Assembly (NCBI GenBank): GCA_022841825.1
Contig: JALHQT010000003.1
Location: 186,001 to 250,000, forward strand
Length of the DNA: 64,000 nucleotides
Source of the DNA: Anaerolineae bacterium
GTDB lineage: Bacteria; Chloroflexota; Anaerolineae; Aggregatilineales; Phototrophicaceae
Reading direction: 5' to 3'
A program made the position numbers and the translations under genes. The number at the start of each line of letters is the position of its first letter. Position 1 is the first letter of the stretch. Of the stretch, positions 9,504 to 19,011 are shown in pieces. Below the pieces are notes generated by a model. The model saw only the letters and a program-made list of their open reading frames with translations, did not search any database and was not told the origin of the DNA.

Positions 9504-10805
9504 ATGTTCAGCATTCTTCGCGGCATCGGCATCTTCATCATTCTCACACTCATCGGCGTCAGCACCACCTCTGCCCAGCGCGAGGCGACGGGGGAAGACG
9601 GCAGTTACTCGATCAGCGGCATCCAAACGGATGGCACTCCATACAGCGGCGCGCTTTTTCTGACCGATGTCATCGGGCAGGAGCCTCTGATGATTGCGAC
9701 CGGGCACTTCGAGACCCCCTATCGTGGCATTGGCTATGTCCTTGAAGGTGTCGCCGGAATCGTCTATGGGGGGCAGCAGTGTTCGCTCGGCATGTATCAG
9801 CTTACGGATCATGGGATGCGCGGCATCTGGTCGATGCCCACGCTCGACGGCGTACGCGCGCAGGAAGCGAGCGTCACCGACTTTGAAGAGGGCGCAAGTA
9901 TCCTCACGTTCAATCTCACCAGTGTGCTGGGTGAGGACAAGGCGCAGTTTGGCGACCTGGTGCTGGAAGACAGCGGCGAGACCGCCCGCGTCACGATGAC
10001 CATCGGAGGCGAGGAATACCTCGGCACCGGGCTGGTGGTCTCCGACATCCTGGTGGTCGCTTATGGCGATGCGGCGTGCGGTGTGAGCGCTTACGACACG
10101 CCAGCGCCGACTGTGCTCGATGGCTTGAATACACGCTGGGGCAGCGATGTTACTGCGCAGGAACGCGGCGAGATGGCGTCGCTCGCGGGCGACTATGCTG
10201 TCGCGGGGACGAACCCGGATGGCAGCGCCTACCAGGGCGCGCTCACCATCACCAGCGAGACGTACCATCACACGTTCACCTGGCAGATCGGTGAGACGAC
10301 CTACACAGGCGTGGCGCTGCTGCGCGGCGGTGTGATGGGCGTTGGCTTTGGCGGCGAGACCTGCGGCGTGACGACTTACAACATCTCGCAGGCGGGGCAT
10401 CTCGACGGCGACATCTTCTTCCCCGGTTATGAGCGGCAGGGCTGGGAGACCGCCGAGCGTCTTGATGCGGTTGTGGGCGCGTATGGCGAACGGATTGCAG
10501 GCAGCTATCGCGTGGTGGATCGGCAGAACCCCAGCGGCGAACGCTTCACCGACACTGACATTACGGTTACGATCACACCTGTCAGCGACGAAGGACATGG
10601 CGCGCTCTACGATGTGCGCTGGGATTTCCCGGATGACACATTCATGAATGGCATTGGCATCTACCTGTACAACACGCTCTCGGTCGGCTTCGGCGGGGAA
10701 CAGTGCGGGGTGGTGGCGTATGAAGTCTCAGGCGGCGCGCTCCGCGGCGGATGGGCGACGGTTGGCGGGCGCGCGCTGGGGACGGAGGACGCGCAGGCGG
10801 GGTAG
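9504..10805 (+). CDS. secreted protein with about four internal repeats of a Cys-containing domain
   Basis: Signal peptide MFSILRGIGIFIILTLIGVSTTSAQ; repeated YxGxG...VxFGGxxCGVxxY motif. Confidence 0.75.
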   Translation: MFSILRGIGIFIILTLIGVSTTSAQREATGEDGSYSISGIQTDGTPYSGALFLTDVIGQEPLMIATGHFETPYRGIGYVLEGVAGIVYGGQQCSLGMYQLTDHGMRGIWSMPTLDGVRAQEASVTDFEEGASILTFNLTSVLGEDKAQFGDLVLEDSGETARVTMTIGGEEYLGTGLVVSDILVVAYGDAACGVSAYDTPAPTVLDGLNTRWGSDVTAQERGEMASLAGDYAVAGTNPDGSAYQGALTITSETYHHTFTWQIGETTYTGVALLRGGVMGVGFGGETCGVTTYNISQAGHLDGDIFFPGYERQGWETAERLDAVVGAYGERIAGSYRVVDRQNPSGERFTDTDITVTITPVSDEGHGALYDVRWDFPDDTFMNGIGIYLYNTLSVGFGGEQCGVVAYEVSGGALRGGWATVGGRALGTEDAQAG

Positions 10806-10815
10806 GAGACTTAAG

Positions 10816-10839
10816 GGGGCGGAGCCATGGCTCCGCCCC
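10816..10839. repeat. REP-like hairpin (family A)
   Basis: GGGGCGGAGCCATGGCTCCGCCCC, perfect 24-nt palindrome followed by TAG. Confidence 0.85.
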
Positions 10840-10854
10840 TAGGGAATCGTCGTC

Positions 10855-10882
10855 GTAGGGACGCCATTGATGGCGTCCGCCC
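10855..10882. repeat. REP-like hairpin (family A), paired with the 10816 hairpin
   Basis: GTAGGGACGCCATTGATGGCGTCCGCCC. Confidence 0.85.
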
Positions 10883-10888
10883 ATTTCT

Positions 10889-12346
10889 CTACTTATGCCA
10901 GTACGTGCTCCAGCCCAGGTATTTGTTGAACGCTTCGTTCACGCTCGCCGCCACGTTCGTCTGGTTAATCGTGACGTGGTGCTCATACCCATTGTCGCAG
11001 ATGTACGCCAGCAGCTCCTGGAAGCGCGGCACCTGGACGACGCCGTAGCCACCGAACGTGTTGATCGGATCGTCGGTGAAGACGCCTTCGCCCGTGTAGG
11101 CGATGATCTTGCCGTTGAAGTCGTCGGTTGAGATGCGCAGGTAGGTGAAGGGGTTCTTCTTGACGCGCCCGTACATCGTGCCATAGGTGTTGTCGATGCC
11201 AACAGACCCGGCGATGATTTCCTGGTAGGTCATGACCGGGATGTCATCCACGAAGACATCTTTCGGCAGGTTGGAGCAGTGGAAGACGACGCCCTTATCC
11301 GGGTCATCGCCGTAGTTGTTGTTCCAATCGACCAGCGCCGACGGACGCCCGGACGCGAGCTGAAGCGCCAGCATCGCCAGCGCGCCGACGATGTCGGTCT
11401 CGCACGCCGAGGGATTGAGCTTGTTGCTGCTCATGCTCATGAGCGTACAGGGCACGACGCCGAAATATTCTTCCATCGAGGTCCAGCACTGGATCGCCGT
11501 CGCGTCGAGCAGGTTGTCGTCCATCCAGCCATCCAGCACGACGCCGAACTTCGCCATGCGATACAGCGAGAGTTCCGGCACACCCTGGGTGCGCGCATAG
11601 TTGCGAATTTCGCCCAGTTTCGCCTGGACGCGCGCATCTTCGTCCGTCAGCTTCCCGATCCGCCCATAGACTTCGGACAGATCGAGCGTCTCGACGCTGA
11701 TGCCCGCCTGATCCAGCAGCTTTTCGCTGAAGCGTACGGTCTTGAATGCCTCCGGACGCGCGCCCATCATGCCCATGCGCGCCGTGCGCATCCCGCGCAC
11801 CACGCGGCAGACGGCGGCGAAGTTTTGCAGGTCGCGCATGAAAGCGGGCGATTCCGGGTCCATCGTGTGCAGGCTGGTCAGCGTGTAGGGGATGCCGTAC
11901 TGCTTGAGGTTGTTGCAGGCGCTCATTTTGCCGCAGAAGCTGTCGCGGCGGTGCTTGAGATCCATCTTGGTCGCGTCATCGGGGAAGGCGTGGATCAGCA
12001 CGGGGACGTTCAGCCCGGCGTAGCGCAGCGTATTGGCGATGGCGCGCTCGTCGCCGAAGTTCGGCAGCGTCACTAGCACGCCGTCGATCTCGTCACGGTG
12101 CTCGCGGAAGAGGTCAGCGCACAGGCGCGCTTCCGCCAGCGACTCAATCGAGCCGACGTTGGTATCCGCTTCCGGGGTGATGATGACGCGGATGCCCGCT
12201 TCCGCCAGCACGCGCAGGATGATCTCGCGTCCTTCGCCTGCCAGCCAGTGCGGGAAGAAGCCGCGATTGCCGACGATCACGCCGAGCGTGACGGGGCGGG
12301 TGTTCAGGCGAGAGGCGGGGAGGACTGAAGGTTGTGGAAGAGCCAT
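10889..12346 (-). CDS. L-fucose/L-arabinose isomerase family protein
   Basis: VTLGVIVGNRGFFPHWLAGEGRE..., VLVTLPNFGDERAIANTLRYAGLNVPVLIHAFPD, MGMMGARPEAFKTVRFSEKLL. Confidence 0.8.
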   Translation of the reverse strand: MALPQPSVLPASRLNTRPVTLGVIVGNRGFFPHWLAGEGREIILRVLAEAGIRVIITPEADTNVGSIESLAEARLCADLFREHRDEIDGVLVTLPNFGDERAIANTLRYAGLNVPVLIHAFPDDATKMDLKHRRDSFCGKMSACNNLKQYGIPYTLTSLHTMDPESPAFMRDLQNFAAVCRVVRGMRTARMGMMGARPEAFKTVRFSEKLLDQAGISVETLDLSEVYGRIGKLTDEDARVQAKLGEIRNYARTQGVPELSLYRMAKFGVVLDGWMDDNLLDATAIQCWTSMEEYFGVVPCTLMSMSSNKLNPSACETDIVGALAMLALQLASGRPSALVDWNNNYGDDPDKGVVFHCSNLPKDVFVDDIPVMTYQEIIAGSVGIDNTYGTMYGRVKKNPFTYLRISTDDFNGKIIAYTGEGVFTDDPINTFGGYGVVQVPRFQELLAYICDNGYEHHVTINQTNVAASVNEAFNKYLGWSTYWHK

Positions 12347-12458
12347 ATTCTACTCCTGAAGCATTCTAAATAAGGATGCGCAGGAGTGTAACGCGCGCGC
12401 AGGCAAAAGGGGTATGGATTGCCCGACATCCTCCACGCGCGCCTGGGTTTCCGCCGCC

Positions 12459-14600
12459 TTAGCCCTCAAACGTGACCGTGCCGAAACTCGCTTTCATGAA
12501 CGCTTCCTGCGAGGAGACGGCGCGCTCGCCGGGCTGCGGCGCAAGCCGCGTGTAGCTGCCGTCGGCGTTCAGCATCCACGCCTGCGTGTTGTCCGCCAGC
12601 GAGGTTGCCAGCACGTCGAGCGCCTGCTGCTGCAAGCGTGGGTCGAGCAGCGGGAAGACGACTTCGACGCGGTTGTAGAGATTGCGCCGCATCAGGTCGG
12701 CGCTGCCCAGGTAGACGCGCTGGTCAGCAGGCGCGTTGGCGAAGTAGAAAACCCGACTGTGTTCGAGGAAGCGCCCGACGATGCTGCGCACGCGGATCGT
12801 CTCGCTGTAGCCGGGCACGCCGGGACGCAGGCAGCACAACCCGCGCACGATCAGGTCGATCTCCACGCCTGCCTGCGATGCCTGATAAAGCTTCTGTATC
12901 ATCAGGTCTTCTTCAAGCTGGTTCATCTTGAAGATCAGGCGGGCGGCTTTTCCCTCGCGGGCGGCAGCGATCTCATGATCGATCAAGTCCATCAGCGTGC
13001 GCCGCAGGTATTCCGGTGCGACGAGCAGTCGCTTGTAGGTCGTGGTGGGCGCGAATCCGGTCAGGCGGTTGAACAGACGCAGCGCATCATTGCCGATCTC
13101 GCGGTCGCAGGTCAGCAAGCCGATGTCCGTATACAGGCGGGCGGTGCTGGCGTTGTAGTTGCCGGTGCCCAGGTGGACATAACGGCGCGCGCCGTCGTCT
13201 TCTCGGCGGACGACCATCGTCACCTTGGCGTGCGTCTTGACGGGCAGCTCTTCGACCCCGTAGAGGACATGGACGCCCTTTTCTTCCATCATGCGCGCCC
13301 ACTCAAGATTGTTCTCTTCGTCAAAGCGCGCCTTCAGTTCGACCAGCGCCGCCACCTGCTTGCCATTCTCACGCGCCTTGAGCAGCGACTGCACGATGGG
13401 CGAGTTACGCCCCACGCGGTAAAGCGTCGCTTTGATCGCCAGGACATTCTCGTCATTTGCCGCCTGCTCAAAGAACTGCTCGACCGCTGCGAACGAGTCG
13501 TAGGGGTGATGCAGGAGCCAGTCGCGTTCGCGGATGGCTGCGAAGATGTCCGGGTAGTTTTCGATGCAGCCGGGGACGCGCGGGATATAGGCTTCCTGTT
13601 TCAGATCGGGACGGTTGACGCCCATCAGTTCAAAGAGCGCGCTGCCGCCCAGCGCCCCATTGACCTTATAGACATCGCGCTCAGGATGCACCTTGATCTC
13701 TTCGACCAGCTTTGTCAGCGCTTCCGGGCTGGTGTTCTCCATGACTGCCAGCCGGACGATGTCGCCGAATTCGCGGTCGCGCAGGCTCTCCTGGATGACG
13801 AGGTTGATCTTGCGGTGGTCTTCGCGCTCGTTTTCGTAGTCGATGTCGGCGTTGCGGGTGACGCGGAACGGCGTTTTTTCAAAGACGATCATGCCGGGGA
13901 AGAGCAGGTCGAGGTTGTGGCTGATAATGTCTTCCAGCCAGACGAAGGTGTCTTTGATGACCTGCCCGCCGTAACGCTTGAGGATCGGTTCCAGCGCGAT
14001 CAGGCGCGGCAGTGAATCCGGGATCTTCAGGCGGACAAATTCATCATCTTCGCCGCTTTTTGTCCCTTCGCGGCGCAGACGAATGGCGAGGTTGAGGCTG
14101 AGGTTCGAGATGAACGGGAATGGTCGTGCGTGATCGACCGCCAGCGGCGTGAGAACCGGGAAGACTTCTTCCTCGAAGTAACTGCGGATCGCTTGCTTCC
14201 AGTCCTCCGCCATATGCGCAATCTCGAGGATGGCGACGCCTTCTTCCGCCAGCCGGTTGAGGACATCGTGAACCAGTACACGCTGCTCATGCATCAGTTC
14301 GCCGACTTCCTGACGAATTCTGTAGAGCAGCGGCTCTGGTTGAATCCCATCCGGGCGGCTGGTGCCCGCGCCCGCGTTGACCTTATTGTGGAGATATGCC
14401 ACGCGCACCATGAAGAATTCATCGGTGTTGTTGCTGACGATGGCGAGGAACTTGATGCGTTCCAGCAGCGGCAGCGAGCTATCGCGCGCCTGCGCCAGCA
14501 CACGACGGTTGAACTCGATCCAGCTCAACTCGCGGTTGATGAATGTTTCGGGCGTCAGCGCGGGCAGTAGCGCCTGCATCTCTTGGGTGTCAATCGACAT
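12459..14600 (-). CDS. ppk1: polyphosphate kinase 1
   Basis: FINRELSWIEFNRRVLAQA, FPVLTPLAVDHARPFPFISNLSLNLA, YVHLGTGNYNASTARLYTDIGLLTCD, VIVRGLCCLRPGVPGYSETIRVRSIVGRFLEHSRVFYF. Confidence 0.96.
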   Translation of the reverse strand: MSIDTQEMQALLPALTPETFINRELSWIEFNRRVLAQARDSSLPLLERIKFLAIVSNNTDEFFMVRVAYLHNKVNAGAGTSRPDGIQPEPLLYRIRQEVGELMHEQRVLVHDVLNRLAEEGVAILEIAHMAEDWKQAIRSYFEEEVFPVLTPLAVDHARPFPFISNLSLNLAIRLRREGTKSGEDDEFVRLKIPDSLPRLIALEPILKRYGGQVIKDTFVWLEDIISHNLDLLFPGMIVFEKTPFRVTRNADIDYENEREDHRKINLVIQESLRDREFGDIVRLAVMENTSPEALTKLVEEIKVHPERDVYKVNGALGGSALFELMGVNRPDLKQEAYIPRVPGCIENYPDIFAAIRERDWLLHHPYDSFAAVEQFFEQAANDENVLAIKATLYRVGRNSPIVQSLLKARENGKQVAALVELKARFDEENNLEWARMMEEKGVHVLYGVEELPVKTHAKVTMVVRREDDGARRYVHLGTGNYNASTARLYTDIGLLTCDREIGNDALRLFNRLTGFAPTTTYKRLLVAPEYLRRTLMDLIDHEIAAAREGKAARLIFKMNQLEEDLMIQKLYQASQAGVEIDLIVRGLCCLRPGVPGYSETIRVRSIVGRFLEHSRVFYFANAPADQRVYLGSADLMRRNLYNRVEVVFPLLDPRLQQQALDVLATSLADNTQAWMLNADGSYTRLAPQPGERAVSSQEAFMKASFGTVTFEG

Positions 14601-14841
14601 GGTATAGCGCCTGGGCATAAGGTCAAACTCACAGTGATGCCGGATTGTAGGGCATCAGAACATAAGCCGTCCACCAAGAATACGGGTCTCTTGTAATATT
14701 TAATCAGAACTTAAAACTCGTTCGTGCGCAAGAACTCCTCTGACAAGAGGCGCGTGCGCAAGAAACCTTTACCAAAAGGCACGCCTCCAGGCGTCCGCTA
14801 TAATGGCACTTTGTGCGGCTGCGGACAGAGGCGGGTAACCG

Positions 14842-16860
14842 ATGTGTGGCATTGTGGGCATGGTCGATATGCGCGGGCATGGGCGGGCGGATGAGGCGCG
14901 CGTCCGGCAGATGGCGGCGGCGATCCGCCATCGCGGACCCGACGGCGATGGCTTCTTCTCCACGCCCGATGTCGCGCTGGGGATGCGCCGCCTGAGCATC
15001 ATCGACGTGATGGGCAGCGACCAGCCGCTCTACAACGAAGACCGAACGCTGGCGCTCGTCTTCAACGGCGAAATCTACAACTACCGCGAACTGCGCGAGG
15101 GATTGGCGGCGCGCGGGCACCGCTTTCACACGGCGGGCGATGGCGAGACGATCCTGCATCTGTACGAGGAATGCGGCTTGGATCTGTTCGCGCAGCTTCG
15201 CGGCATGTATGCCATTGCGCTGTGGGACAGCACCCGCGCCCGGCTGGTCGTCGCCGTCGATCACATCGGCATGAAACCACTCTATCTGCACGAACGCGAT
15301 GGCATGACGTACTTCGCCAGCGAGGTCAAGGCGCTGGCAGCGGTGGGTGCGCCGGAGCGCGCCCTCAACCTGGAGACGCTCGATACCTACCTTTCGTTCG
15401 GTTATATGATCGGCGAGGAGACGCTCTTCGCGGGGGTGCGACGGCTCATGCCGGGGCACGCCTTGGTCATCGAAGGCGGCGCGGCGAAGACGGTGAAATA
15501 CGGCAATCCGGGCACCCCTACGGGCGATCCTGTAGGGACAGGGCATGCCCTGTCCGCAATGTCTGCGAATGGAGTGGACGCGGTAGGGCGGACGAGGCGC
15601 GCCTCGTCCCTACAGGAATCCTCTTCGCACCCCGCACCACGCACCCCGCACTCGCCAGAAGCAATCATCGCCGATGCTCGATCCCTCCTCCAGGCGTCCG
15701 TCCGCCTTCACCTGCGCAGCGATGTGCCGCTCGGCTTGTTCCTCAGCGGCGGCGTCGATTCGGCGGCGATGCTGGCGCTGATGACGCGCGAGGTGGGCGG
15801 GCGTGTGCTGACGTACACCGTCGGTTATGTGGGGGAGACGCCCGACAACGAACTGGAACAGGCGAAGCGCACGGCGGCGCACTTCGGCTCGCAGCATGTC
15901 GAGCGCATCATCACGCCCGACGACTGGTGGGATGCGCTGCCGCGCTACGTTGACCATCTCGACGAGCCGGTCGCCAATTCGTCGGCGGTCGCCCAAATGC
16001 TGCTGGCGGAGGAGACGGCGAAGCACGTCAAAGTGGTGTTGACTGGGCTGGGCGGCGATGAACTGTTCGGCGGCTATGCCAGTCATCGGATGATTCCCTG
16101 GTTGGTGCGGACGCACGAACGTCTGCGCGCCTTCGAGTGGTTCGCGGCTCCGCTCGGCGCGCTGGAGGCGCTCTACCCCCGCATGAAGAACTATCGTGTG
16201 ATCGGCGCGCTGCCGACGTACCTGCCACGCCTCCGGCAGGTGCTGCTGCCGGTCGCCGACGGCTTGCGACGGATGCTGTCGTATGATGGCATGGTCATGA
16301 GCGACGCGCTGCGGGGCGCATTCTACGGCGCGGATCTGCGGGCGGCGTGGGGGCGGGCGCAGCACAAGGAGCGGACGTTCGCGGGCATCCTGGCGCGGAG
16401 CTGGCACGACGATCCGGCGGATACCGCCCATGCACTGATCCAGAACACCTGGCTGCACGGCAACGCGCTGCTCTATTGCGACAAGGTGACGATGGCGCAT
16501 TCGCTGGAAGCGCGGGTGCCGTTCTTCGATCCGGTCATGCTGCGGTTCGCGGCGGAGACGCCGGTCGATGTGCGAATGCGCGGCAACAAGTACATCCTGC
16601 GCGAGGCGATGCGCCCGTACCTGCCGGATTTCGCGCTTGAACGCCCCAAGCAGCCCTTCAGCACGCCGATCCGCGGCTGGTTCGACACGACGCTGCGCTC
16701 GCGCATCGCCGAGGTGCTGTTGGATGGCGGCGCGCGCGTCCGCGCGTACTTCGACCGCGCTGGCTACGAGCGCCTCGTTCGCGCGCACATGGACGGGCGC
16801 GCCAAACACGAAGAAGTCATCCTCCGTCTGCTGCTGCTGGAGCTGTGGCTCAAACAATAG
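14842..16860 (+). CDS. asnB: asparagine synthase (glutamine-hydrolysing), with an in-frame repeat-derived insertion
   Basis: MCGIVGMVDMRG N-terminal Ntn-type GATase, SDVPLGLFLSGGVDSAAMLALM synthetase signature; extra residues approx. 15505-15657. Confidence 0.95.
   Translation: MCGIVGMVDMRGHGRADEARVRQMAAAIRHRGPDGDGFFSTPDVALGMRRLSIIDVMGSDQPLYNEDRTLALVFNGEIYNYRELREGLAARGHRFHTAGDGETILHLYEECGLDLFAQLRGMYAIALWDSTRARLVVAVDHIGMKPLYLHERDGMTYFASEVKALAAVGAPERALNLETLDTYLSFGYMIGEETLFAGVRRLMPGHALVIEGGAAKTVKYGNPGTPTGDPVGTGHALSAMSANGVDAVGRTRRASSLQESSSHPAPRTPHSPEAIIADARSLLQASVRLHLRSDVPLGLFLSGGVDSAAMLALMTREVGGRVLTYTVGYVGETPDNELEQAKRTAAHFGSQHVERIITPDDWWDALPRYVDHLDEPVANSSAVAQMLLAEETAKHVKVVLTGLGGDELFGGYASHRMIPWLVRTHERLRAFEWFAAPLGALEALYPRMKNYRVIGALPTYLPRLRQVLLPVADGLRRMLSYDGMVMSDALRGAFYGADLRAAWGRAQHKERTFAGILARSWHDDPADTAHALIQNTWLHGNALLYCDKVTMAHSLEARVPFFDPVMLRFAAETPVDVRMRGNKYILREAMRPYLPDFALERPKQPFSTPIRGWFDTTLRSRIAEVLLDGGARVRAYFDRAGYERLVRAHMDGRAKHEEVILRLLLLELWLKQ
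15531..15614. repeat. Two REP-like palindromes inside the asnB coding region
   Basis: TGTAGGGACAGGGCATGCCCTGTCC (15531-15555) and GTAGGGCGGACGAGGCGCGCCTCGTCCCTAC (15583-15613). Confidence 0.9.
16797..16850 (+). repeat. Direct repeat, copy 1 (3' end of asnB)
   Basis: GCGCGCCAAACACGAAGAAGTCATCCTCCGTCTGCTGCTGCTGGAGCTGTGGCT. Confidence 0.95.
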
Positions 16861-17082
16861 TCCATTAATTGATCTCAATCCAAGCACAGAGGCGAATCAA
16901 GTATCTGAGTTTCAAATTCTTGCAGAAACCTTAATGATTTCGTCGTGTGAGGCTGTTGCACATGCTATATAAGAGGATATATTTTGGGCAGGTACCTCTG
17001 GCTGATATTACATTTGTACGCTCTTCCATTGAGTTGGGGTAACAAGCTTTGTCAGTGATTGCAGGTTGGGAAGCCAAGTAGC

Positions 17083-18762
17083 ATGAACGAACCTACGCAG
17101 AAGGACGCTCCACAGACTCAGCGCGAAGATCACAGCGCACCGATAGTTGAACCTAGCAGTCCAAGTCCGATACTCGCGCAGCGCACGAATCGCTTCCGCC
17201 TGACACCAGAAATTATCCTTAGCATCATCGGCGTCGTCATTGCCATCATTACGCTATGGGTACAGGCAAATCCACACATCCCAATTACGGCCACCCCCGA
17301 ATCCTTTTCCACTGCCGCGCCTCGTCTCATCGCTACCGCAGAACCCGGCGAAATTCTAATTTTGGTAGAACGTTTCGACGGGACTACTGAAAATGCCGAA
17401 GCTGTGCGCGATTTGGTTTGGTCTGCCATTGACGACGCCGTCATGCGTCTGCACAGTCAGCAGCTTTACGACATCCGTGTAGAATCACTGGGTGATGGCG
17501 TTGCCATTACATCCCGACAAGAGGCAATTAACCTTGGCAGGCGGTACGGGGCATCACTGGTTGTCTTCGGGTCGTTCGATTCGCTAATCGGTCTCAATGT
17601 CAGCTTCGCGGCTGTAAGTCGCTCGCTATCGTCCCATGTCGATGGAAGCATTGACCGCTCAATTTCCATCCCTATGGAAAATCTGGGTGTCCAAATAGTG
17701 GATGTGCGCTCGTTCATCATGACAGCAGCCGCGGTCGTCTATAACCTCAACGACCGTCCTCAGGATGCGCTGCGAGCACTGGGTTTCGCTCACGAAGAAC
17801 GCGATCCGGATTCAACGACTTGGGAAGCATCGGTTGGTTATGCCTACTACCTTGCCTTAGGTTTAGCGCACTACAATGTCGGCGAATTCGCAGAAGCGAT
17901 CCAAGCCTATGACCAAGCACTACAAATAGAACCGCGTAGTGCCGATACACTCAACTCGCGCGCGAGCGCAGAGGTCGGACTAGAGCAGTATGAGAAAGCT
18001 GAGTCAACTTACCTTGAGGTGCTGGAAATCAATCCATCATTCGCTCTTGCGCAATTTGATCTTGGATCTCTTTACAAATACTACCTAATTGATGGTCGTG
18101 ACCCTCAATTGTACTTTGAAAGAGCGATTGAACTCCTGACCACCCAAATAGAGGACGACCCAGAAAATGTCTTCCTTCTGCACTACCGGAGCAAAGCCTA
18201 CACCGAAGTGGGTAATCACGCGAATGCTTTGGTAGATGCCCAGGCAGCGTCAGAATTAATGCCCGACCATTCTGATTTGACGCTTCATCTCGCTCTTGCC
18301 TACTATTATGCGGGAGTTTATGAGGAAGCGCTGACGACATTGAACGCAATCGAAGCAGACTTTGTCGAAAATGCCACATACTATGATTTGCGTGCCAATG
18401 TCCACCTCAGGGATTCGTTGCACGAAGAAGCCCTGCGGGATGCGCAGCGCGCGCTCGAACTTTCGCCAGATAACTCCAACTACATGTTCACACTGGCGAT
18501 CATCCATTATCATCTGCGCCAGTACGAGGATGCGCTCGCACACCTCGAAGCTGCTGCATCGGATCTTGTTAACAACCTGAATTATTTTGATTGGCTTGGC
18601 GCAACCTACTACCAACTATGCCGTGTGGATGATGCACGCACAACCTACGCTACTTATTTCGGACTGGGAGGTGATACGGATGTCTGGTGGATGACCGAAA
18701 TCAACCGGACTCCGGACGCCTGTCCCAACCCGTCACCCGCCCCTAGTGGCGGCGGTCAATAG
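17083..18762 (+). CDS. membrane-anchored TPR-repeat protein
   Basis: One TM (IILSIIGVVIAIITLWV), then multiple TPRs (ALGLAHYNVGEFAEAIQAYDQALQIEPRSADTLNSRA...). Confidence 0.85.
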   Translation: MNEPTQKDAPQTQREDHSAPIVEPSSPSPILAQRTNRFRLTPEIILSIIGVVIAIITLWVQANPHIPITATPESFSTAAPRLIATAEPGEILILVERFDGTTENAEAVRDLVWSAIDDAVMRLHSQQLYDIRVESLGDGVAITSRQEAINLGRRYGASLVVFGSFDSLIGLNVSFAAVSRSLSSHVDGSIDRSISIPMENLGVQIVDVRSFIMTAAAVVYNLNDRPQDALRALGFAHEERDPDSTTWEASVGYAYYLALGLAHYNVGEFAEAIQAYDQALQIEPRSADTLNSRASAEVGLEQYEKAESTYLEVLEINPSFALAQFDLGSLYKYYLIDGRDPQLYFERAIELLTTQIEDDPENVFLLHYRSKAYTEVGNHANALVDAQAASELMPDHSDLTLHLALAYYYAGVYEEALTTLNAIEADFVENATYYDLRANVHLRDSLHEEALRDAQRALELSPDNSNYMFTLAIIHYHLRQYEDALAHLEAAASDLVNNLNYFDWLGATYYQLCRVDDARTTYATYFGLGGDTDVWWMTEINRTPDACPNPSPAPSGGGQ

Positions 18763-18766
18763 GCGC

Positions 18767-18820
18767 GCGCGCCAAACACGAAGAAGTCATCCTGCGTCTG
18801 CTGCTGCTGGAGCTGTGGCT
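18767..18820 (+). repeat. Direct repeat, copy 2 (duplicate of asnB 3' end, then GCGCGGGAAGTGA)
   Basis: GCGCGCCAAACACGAAGAAGTCATCCTGCGTCTGCTGCTGCTGGAGCTGTGGCT, 53/54 identical to 16797-16850. Confidence 0.95.
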
Positions 18821-19011
18821 GCGCGGGAAGTGATGCGCCGCCTGATGCCTTGCATATTTCTGAAAAGCATAAATTTTCCATTGGCTTACGCCTGAGTTGC
18901 TCATTCGTCGCTTACGCTATATAGAGCGAGCAACGTAGCATTTGCTGGAGATGGGGCACTTCATCTTTTATTGCCCCTCGCAAGTATCTGCTTCAATCGG
19001 GAGTACGTCGA

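Noticed and set aside
12414-14015. 533-aa plus-strand ORF
   Set aside because: Antisense to ppk1; no recognisable family.
15610-16887. 425-aa minus-strand ORF
   Set aside because: Antisense to asnB, Gln/Arg-rich shadow composition.
18833-19011. AT-richer spacer after the asnB repeat copy considered as riboswitch or ncRNA
   Set aside because: Only short stems visible (e.g. GGGGCA...TGCCCC near 18954-18978); no known RNA family recognised.
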